In this document: piece after piece, positions 33,127 to 37,940 of the stretch
Numbering within the stretch: the first letter of the stretch is position 1
Layout: every line of letters starts with the position of its first letter
Assembly: GCA_903916355.1 (NCBI GenBank)
Contig: CAIWWN010000198.1
Coordinates: forward strand, 1 to 37,940
Reading direction: 5' to 3'
Length of the DNA stretch: 37,940 bases
DNA from: an uncultured Burkholderiales bacterium
GTDB lineage: Bacteria; Pseudomonadota; Gammaproteobacteria; Burkholderiales; Burkholderiaceae_C
Translations under genes and position numbers: made by a program
Notes under the pieces: model-generated
Databases searched by the model: none
Told to the model about the DNA's origin: nothing
The model's input: the letters and a program-made list of their open reading frames with translations, nothing else

Positions 33127-33692
33127 ATGCGAAACTCATTTATGTGGTCGGCCCATCCGGTGCAGGCAAAGACAGTTTGCTGAACTGGCTGCGAGCGCAA
33201 TTACCCGCCCAGCTGCCCGTCGCCTGGGCGCGCCGGACCATCAACCGAGCCTGCGCAGCCGATGGCGAAATGCATGACAGCGTGTCAACAGCGCAATTCA
33301 ATCGGCTGTTAGACGCCCAAGCGTTTGCAATGCATTGGGCCGCCAATGAGCACCTGTATGGCATTCGCCACACGGAGTTGGGGCCATTGACGCAGCAACA
33401 ATGGGTCTTTGTGAATGGCTCTCGGGCGCACCTGCCACAGGCCGCCCAGCTTTACCCCGAGTTGACCGTGCTGCACATCACGGCGGACATCGAGGTTTTG
33501 CGCCAGCGCCTACTGGGGCGAGGGCGTGAGTCGCACGAGGCGATTGAAAATCGGCTCCACCGAACACTGGCTTTGCGCGTGCCGTCAGGATGCCAACTCA
33601 TCGAAATTCACAACCACGACAGCCTCGCGTCCTCTGGTCAGCAACTTCTCCAGGCGCTGCGAGCGCTGCAAGATTGGCCCACAGGCGAATAA
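33123..33692 (+). CDS. phnN: Ribose 1,5-bisphosphokinase
   Basis: A 189-residue P-loop kinase starting MNAKLIYVVGPSGAGKDSLL, with Walker A GPSGAGKDS at about 10-18, and the guanylate-kinase-like TINRACAADGEMHDSVS and RLLGRGRESHEAIENRL. PhnN phosphorylates ribose 1,5-bisphosphate to PRPP, ending the C-P lyase pathway. The ATG overlaps the DUF1045 stop. It is the last gene of the phnF transcript and its stop lies four bases from that of the convergent phoR; no terminator is visible between them. Confidence 0.93.
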   Translation: MNAKLIYVVGPSGAGKDSLLNWLRAQLPAQLPVAWARRTINRACAADGEMHDSVSTAQFNRLLDAQAFAMHWAANEHLYGIRHTELGPLTQQQWVFVNGSRAHLPQAAQLYPELTVLHITADIEVLRQRLLGRGRESHEAIENRLHRTLALRVPSGCQLIEIHNHDSLASSGQQLLQALRALQDWPTGE

Positions 33693-33696
33693 GGTG

Positions 33697-35049
33697 TCAG
33701 AGTTCAGACGCCAGAGCCAAAGCCGCTTCAGTTTCGATTTTGACCCTGGCGCTGGGGAAAACCAAGGAAAAACAAGAACCCGCGCCCACTTCACTTTGAA
33801 CATGGAAACTGCCGCCATGTCGCTGAACAATGTGCTTGGTAATCGCCAGGCCCAAGCCCGTGCCACCCGACTCACGCGAGCGGCTGCGGTCCACCCGGTA
33901 AAAGCGCTCAGACAAACGCGGCAGGTGCTCGGGGGCAATGCCCACGCCGTCGTCTTTGACCTTAAATTGAGCCTGCCCCTCAGTGTCCAAGGCCCAGACC
34001 ACATCGATCTTGCCGCCCGCAGGCGTGTAACGCACCGCGTTATTGACCAAGTTGGACACCGCGCTGTGAATTTCCGCGCGGGAGCCCAAGACGTGCAAGT
34101 GATCGGGCAAAGCAAACGTCAAGGTATGGATCGGCAAGCCTTCATCGCTTTGCAAAGCCGACAGCGCCACCGCATCGGATTTGACCTGCGCCATCAAGGG
34201 CTTCAAGTCCACCGCTTCGGTCACCGGCGGCGGTGGGCTGCCTTCCAATTGCGACAAGGTCAGCAAGTCACTCACCAAGCCTTGCATGCGATGGGCTTGA
34301 ACCGCCATCAAATCCAAATATTGACGCTGCTCCTCGGGACTCAAGGGCAGGGATTGCAAGGTCTCGACGAAGCCGGCCAGCACCGTCAACGGGGTGCGAA
34401 TTTCATGGGAGACATTGGCCACAAAATCACGCCGCATCTGGTCGGCCTGCGCACGCGCCGTGACGTCACGGGTCAGCAGCAATCTTTTATTTTCACCGTA
34501 GGGGTGCAATTGCAGTTGCAATTTGAGCAACTGCGAAAACGAATTCGATCGGCCATCGATGATTACTTCATTGCTGTAATCTCCTTGGGCCACATAGCGC
34601 GTGAACGCCGGGTCACGCACCAGGTTACCAATGTGTTGGCCCAAATCGCGTTGTTCGTGCAATCCCAGGTGAGCTGCCGCAGTTTGGTTACACCACTCAA
34701 TGCGGCCTTCTTCATCGAGCAGCAAAACACCGTTGGGCGAGGCCTGGATGGCAGACAAAAATTCTTGCAACCGTTGCCGGTGTTGGGTTGCCGATTGATC
34801 GCGTATTTTGTAGCCCCGGCGAATGCGGTCCAACAATTCGCCCCAAAACCCTGTCAATTTGATCAGAGAATGGGGTTCCCCTTGTCGCAGCCATTTTTCC
34901 AATTGGTAGCCACGAACATAGTCGAGCACCAGCAAGGCAAACAAGGCACCGTTGATAGAGACCCAGAGCCCTGAACTACCGGCCAGCCAAAAGCCGCAAG
35001 TCGCTGTGACCAACAGGATAAAAAGGGCGAAAAGCAATCGAGACAACAT
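33697..35049 (-). CDS. phoR: Phosphate regulon sensor histidine kinase
   Basis: A 450-residue membrane kinase: two close helices (about 4-46), a linker, a PAS domain (about 95-190), HisKA with phosphorylated His215 in VANVSHEIRTPLTVLAGF, and an ATPase domain with N-box SNLVNNAVRYTP, DDGVGIAPEHLPRLSERFYRV and GGTGLGLAI. This is the usual PhoR layout without a large periplasmic sensor. It phosphorylates PhoB under phosphate limitation with input from Pst and PhoU. It follows phoB by 41 bases. Confidence 0.95.
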   Translation of the reverse strand: MLSRLLFALFILLVTATCGFWLAGSSGLWVSINGALFALLVLDYVRGYQLEKWLRQGEPHSLIKLTGFWGELLDRIRRGYKIRDQSATQHRQRLQEFLSAIQASPNGVLLLDEEGRIEWCNQTAAAHLGLHEQRDLGQHIGNLVRDPAFTRYVAQGDYSNEVIIDGRSNSFSQLLKLQLQLHPYGENKRLLLTRDVTARAQADQMRRDFVANVSHEIRTPLTVLAGFVETLQSLPLSPEEQRQYLDLMAVQAHRMQGLVSDLLTLSQLEGSPPPPVTEAVDLKPLMAQVKSDAVALSALQSDEGLPIHTLTFALPDHLHVLGSRAEIHSAVSNLVNNAVRYTPAGGKIDVVWALDTEGQAQFKVKDDGVGIAPEHLPRLSERFYRVDRSRSRESGGTGLGLAITKHIVQRHGGSFHVQSEVGAGSCFSLVFPSARVKIETEAALALASEL

Positions 35050-35090
35050 CGAGGCAGGATACCCTAAGAACCGGAAAAACTCAGTTCAAA

Positions 35091-35807
35091 TCAAGCTGAT
35101 TTGAGCTGGGTCGCGGCCAGCGGGGTCGTTGTAACCCGGTAGCCTGCACCTCGAACGGTTTCCACCATGATGCCGGCCTCACCCAACGACTCTCGCAGTC
35201 TCTTGACGTGCACATCCACCGTGCGCTCTTCGATGAACACATGGTCACCCCAGACGCGGTCCAGCAGCTGGCCCCGGCTGTGCACGCGTTCAGCATGGGT
35301 CATCATGTATTGCAGCAGCTTGAACTCTGTGGGTCCGATTTTCAACAACTGGTCCTGGTAACTCACGCGGTGGGTATCGGCGTCCAGCACCAAGTCGCCT
35401 AAACGCACGGCCCCGCCCGCCTGCTCGGGCGCACGGCGACGCAATACTGCGCGAATGCGGGCCAGCAATTCTTTGGTGGAGAAGGGTTTGACAATGTAGT
35501 CGTCTGCCCCTGCATCCAAACCGGCCACGCGGTCAGGCTCATCCCCCCGCGCCGTGAGCATCAAAATCGGCACTGTTTTGGTCCGCGCTGTGGCGCGCCA
35601 TTTGCGCGCCAGCGTCAAACCACTTTCGCCCGGCAGCATCCAGTCCAGCAAAATCACATCGGGCAAGACGTCGTCCAATTCACGCTGGGCGGTTTCACCG
35701 TCCATCGCCCAAATGGGTTGAAAGCCGTTATGCCGGAGGTTCACCGCGATCAACTCGGCAATCGCCGGTTCATCTTCGACGATCAAGATGCGGGGCAGTG
35801 TTTTCAT
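35091..35807 (-). CDS. phoB: Phosphate regulon response regulator
   Basis: A 238-residue OmpR-type regulator: receiver with acidic pocket (about 11-13), phosphoacceptor Asp55 (VILLDWMLPGESG) and Lys in IVKPFSTKELLARI, then a winged-helix DNA-binding domain (about 135-230) with RVHSRGQLLDRVWGDHVFIEERTVDVH, the PhoB recognition region. It should bind the Pho boxes noted in this window. Its ATG overlaps the phoU stop (ATGA) and phoR follows. Confidence 0.96.
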   Translation of the reverse strand: MKTLPRILIVEDEPAIAELIAVNLRHNGFQPIWAMDGETAQRELDDVLPDVILLDWMLPGESGLTLARKWRATARTKTVPILMLTARGDEPDRVAGLDAGADDYIVKPFSTKELLARIRAVLRRRAPEQAGGAVRLGDLVLDADTHRVSYQDQLLKIGPTEFKLLQYMMTHAERVHSRGQLLDRVWGDHVFIEERTVDVHVKRLRESLGEAGIMVETVRGAGYRVTTTPLAATQLKSA

Positions 35808-36502
35808 TTGACGAAGGATTCGATATCAGCCAAAGAGGTATGCCGAACGTCTGCGCCTTTGACCACATAGATGGTGAATTCCGCAATGTTCTTGGCATGG
35901 TCACCAATGCGTTCAATCGCTTTGGCAATGAACAACAGGTCCAGGCTGGCCGAAATGGTGCGAGGGTCTTCCATCATGTAAGTGACCAATTTGCGCACAA
36001 AGCCGTCAAACTCGGTGTCAATCAAATCGTCTTCTTTTAAGATGGCAATGGATGCGGTCACGTCCAAGCGGGCAAAGGCATCAAGAGCTTTGCGCAGCAA
36101 ACCCGAAGCCAGGTCAGACGCCACGCGCAGCTCTGAAGCGGGCAAGGATCTCGATGAACCACTGTCCACAATGGCCTTGACCATACGTGCGATTTTTTCG
36201 GCTTCATCACCCACTCGCTCTAGGTTGGCGGTGGTTTTGGAGATGGCGATCAACAAACGCAGGTCTACGGCCGTGGGCTGGCGCCGAGCGATGATGGACG
36301 AGAGTTCGCGATCGATTTCGACTTCCATCTTGTTGACTTCAGCCTCGGTGTTGATCACCTGCTCGGCCACTTCGGTGCTGAATTGCGAGAGCGCATACAC
36401 CGCATGGCGGATTTGTGACTCCACCAAACCACCAAGTTCCAACACACGGCTAGACACATTGGTCAGTTCGGCATCAAATTGGCTGGAGATGTGTTTTTCC
36501 AT
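35804..36502 (-). CDS. phoU: Phosphate signalling protein PhoU
   Basis: A 232-residue all-helical protein with two three-helix PhoU repeats. It starts MEKHISSQFDAELTNVSSRVLE and carries the metal-binding-type motifs ERVGDEAEKIARM (about 95) and ERIGDHAKNIAEF (about 200). PhoU links the Pst transporter to PhoR and represses the regulon when phosphate is abundant. It lies 14 bases after pstB and overlaps phoB. Confidence 0.96.
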   Translation of the reverse strand: MEKHISSQFDAELTNVSSRVLELGGLVESQIRHAVYALSQFSTEVAEQVINTEAEVNKMEVEIDRELSSIIARRQPTAVDLRLLIAISKTTANLERVGDEAEKIARMVKAIVDSGSSRSLPASELRVASDLASGLLRKALDAFARLDVTASIAILKEDDLIDTEFDGFVRKLVTYMMEDPRTISASLDLLFIAKAIERIGDHAKNIAEFTIYVVKGADVRHTSLADIESFVK

Positions 36503-36516
36503 GAGTCTCTTTCTGA

Positions 36517-37299
36517 TCAGCCGAAACGGCCAGTAATGTAATCTTCGGTTTCTTGGCGGGTGGGTTTCATGAAGATGGATTCGGTTGGACCGTATTCAAT
36601 CAATTCGCCCAGGTACATGTAAGCGGTAAAGTCTGACACACGGGCAGCTTGCTGCATGTTGTGCGTGACGATCACCACGGTGTACTCACTCTTGAGGGTG
36701 TGCACCAATTCTTCCACTTTACCGGTCGAGATCGGGTCCAAGGCCGAGGTGGGCTCGTCCAGCAACAATACCGAGGGCTTGACCGCAATGCCGCGCGCAA
36801 TGCACAGGCGCTGCTGTTGACCGCCCGACAATGACAAACCGCTTTGGTTCAATTTGGATTTGACTTCGTTCCAGATGGCGGCTTTTTGCAATGCCCATTC
36901 GACCCGATCGTCCATGTCGCTGTTCGACAGGTTTTCGTACAAGCGCACGCCAAAGGCGATGTTGTCGTAAATCGACATGGGAAACGGCGTGGGCTTTTGA
37001 AAGACCATACCGATGCGCGAGCGCAGCAAATTCAAATCTTGCTTGGGGTTGAGAATGTTCTCGCCATTGAAATTGATTTCGCCTTCGGCGCGTTGACCCG
37101 GGTACAGGTCGTACATGCGATTCAAGGTGCGCAGCAAAGTGGATTTGCCACAACCTGATGGGCCAATGAAGGCAGTCACCGTGTTGGCCTTGATGTCCAG
37201 GTTGACATTTTTCAGACCTTGGAAGGCGCCGTAGTAAAAATTCAGATCGCGAATTTCGAGCACGTTTTTCGCGGGTGAAGCTGATGGGTTTGTGATCAT
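36517..37299 (-). CDS. pstB: Phosphate ABC transporter ATP-binding protein
   Basis: A 260-residue ATPase with Walker [10 protein letters not shown], the PstB-specific [23 protein letters not shown], signature [13 protein letters not shown] and Walker [14 protein letters not shown]. It powers high-affinity phosphate import with PstA/PstC. It starts two bases after the pstA stop and precedes phoU. Confidence 0.97.
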   Translation of the reverse strand: MITNPSASPAKNVLEIRDLNFYYGAFQGLKNVNLDIKANTVTAFIGPSGCGKSTLLRTLNRMYDLYPGQRAEGEINFNGENILNPKQDLNLLRSRIGMVFQKPTPFPMSIYDNIAFGVRLYENLSNSDMDDRVEWALQKAAIWNEVKSKLNQSGLSLSGGQQQRLCIARGIAVKPSVLLLDEPTSALDPISTGKVEELVHTLKSEYTVVIVTHNMQQAARVSDFTAYMYLGELIEYGPTESIFMKPTRQETEDYITGRFG

Positions 37300-37301
37300 A
37301 T

Positions 37302-37940
37302 TCAGACTGCAACTTTCTCTTTAAAAACAGCTCGAGCCAAGATATTCAGGCCTAAGACAGTCAATGTAATCAACAGGGCTGCGCCCCAGGCCAAGTTGAC
37401 CCAGTTTTCGTACGGGCTCATGGCGAATTGGTAAATGACCACAGGCAAATTGGCCATGGGGGCATTCATATTGGTGGAGTAAAACTGGTTGTTCAGTGCT
37501 GTGAACAGCAAGGGCGCTGTTTCGCCGCTGACGCGGGCCAAAGACAACAGCAAACCGGTCATGACACCGCTGCGCGCAGCTTTGAGCACCACCGTGGTGG
37601 ACACTTTCCACTTGGGAGCGCCCAGGGCAAAGGCCGCTTCACGCAGTGTGACGGGAACCAAGCGCAGCATGTTTTCGGTATTGCGCACCACCACCGGAAT
37701 GGCAATCAATGCCAAAGCCAAGGTGCCGGCCCAACCTGAAAAATGCTTGGCATTGACCACCACGATGGCGTAGATAAACAAGCCCACCACGATAGAAGGG
37801 GCAGACAGCATGATGTCGTTGACAAACCGCGTCACGGCAGCAAACTTGCTGCGATCGCCGTACTCGGACAAATAGATGCCGGCCATCACACCAATCGGCG
37901 TGCTGATCAAGGTGCAGCTACCCACAATCATCAAACTGCC
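37302..37940 (-). CDS. pstA: Phosphate ABC transporter permease, partial (5' end outside window)
   Basis: The C-terminal ~212 residues of PstA. Membrane helices and the family blocks [33 protein letters not shown] and [28 protein letters not shown] (the EAA loop) are present, ending [14 protein letters not shown]. It forms the phosphate channel with PstC. The gene continues past position 37940; its start, pstC, pstS and the operon promoter are not visible. Confidence 0.93.
   Translation of the reverse strand, partial: GSLMIVGSCTLISTPIGVMAGIYLSEYGDRSKFAAVTRFVNDIMLSAPSIVVGLFIYAIVVVNAKHFSGWAGTLALALIAIPVVVRNTENMLRLVPVTLREAAFALGAPKWKVSTTVVLKAARSGVMTGLLLSLARVSGETAPLLFTALNNQFYSTNMNAPMANLPVVIYQFAMSPYENWVNLAWGAALLITLTVLGLNILARAVFKEKVAV

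Noticed and set aside
33526-34974. A 482-codon open frame on the plus strand opposite phoR
   Set aside because: It lies antisense to a gene with every PhoR motif and has no recognisable domain, start context or membrane logic; it is a codon-bias shadow.
1-37940. CRISPR array, rRNA, phage genes or toxin-antitoxin pairs
   Set aside because: None were seen when reading the window; there are no regularly spaced direct repeats and almost all DNA is accounted for by the genes listed.

Overview
The window is a phosphorus-acquisition region of a betaproteobacterium, most likely Burkholderiales and probably a freshwater-type Comamonadaceae. This is judged from gene content, moderate-to-high GC, betaproteobacterial-style proteins and tight ATGA-coupled operons; no rRNA or other taxonomic marker is present, so genus is not assignable. 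Almost every operon concerns obtaining phosphorus from organic compounds, and five 18-base PhoB-box-like sites (two 7-mers resembling CTGTCAT separated by 4 bases) lie in front of separate transcription units.

Left part (1-3991, + strand): a probable insertion-sequence end cuts off an exbD gene, leaving its last codons, followed by tonB, a TonB-dependent receptor and exbB, closed by a strong terminator. Positions 3996-4023 hold a tRNA-like 3' half on the minus strand. 4177-7736 (minus): two tandem PhoA-type alkaline phosphatases and a coupled exported protein of unknown function, behind a Pho box at 7792-7809. 7820-11584 (minus): a TatT lipoprotein, a DctP-type binding protein and a fused DctQM permease form a TPR-associated TRAP transporter. 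11779-14931 (plus): a phytase-like esterase and a PhoD phosphatase, behind a Pho box; phoD has an in-frame TGA exactly where its lipobox cysteine should be.

Middle (14928-21887, minus): a CxxCxxCC membrane protein, a small acidic His-rich protein with its own Pho box, and a six-gene unit (TonB receptor, exbB, exbD, tonB, purple-acid-phosphatase-like enzyme, cytochrome b561) with a Pho box and a 5' leader that can fold in two mutually exclusive ways.

Right part: phnCDE plus a PhnZ-type HD oxygenase (22023-25247, minus), the C-P lyase genes phnGHIJ, a GNAT acetyltransferase, phnKLM (25352-31593, minus), and divergent phnF, a DUF1045 gene and phnN (31668-33692, plus). An 11-base sequence is shared by the phnF/phnG and phnC upstream regions and is a good candidate PhnF operator. 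The window ends in phoR, phoB, phoU, pstB and a partial pstA (33697-37940, minus), i.e. the sensor, regulator and phosphate transporter that should drive the Pho boxes seen elsewhere.

Together the genes give an outer-membrane uptake layer (two TonB receptors), a periplasmic phosphatase set from four or five unrelated families (PhoA twice, PhoD, phytase-like, PAP-like), inner-membrane import (Pst, PhnCDE, possibly the TRAP system), cytoplasmic C-P bond cleavage, and the regulator itself. Gene starts, motifs and sites were read by eye; no database search was run.
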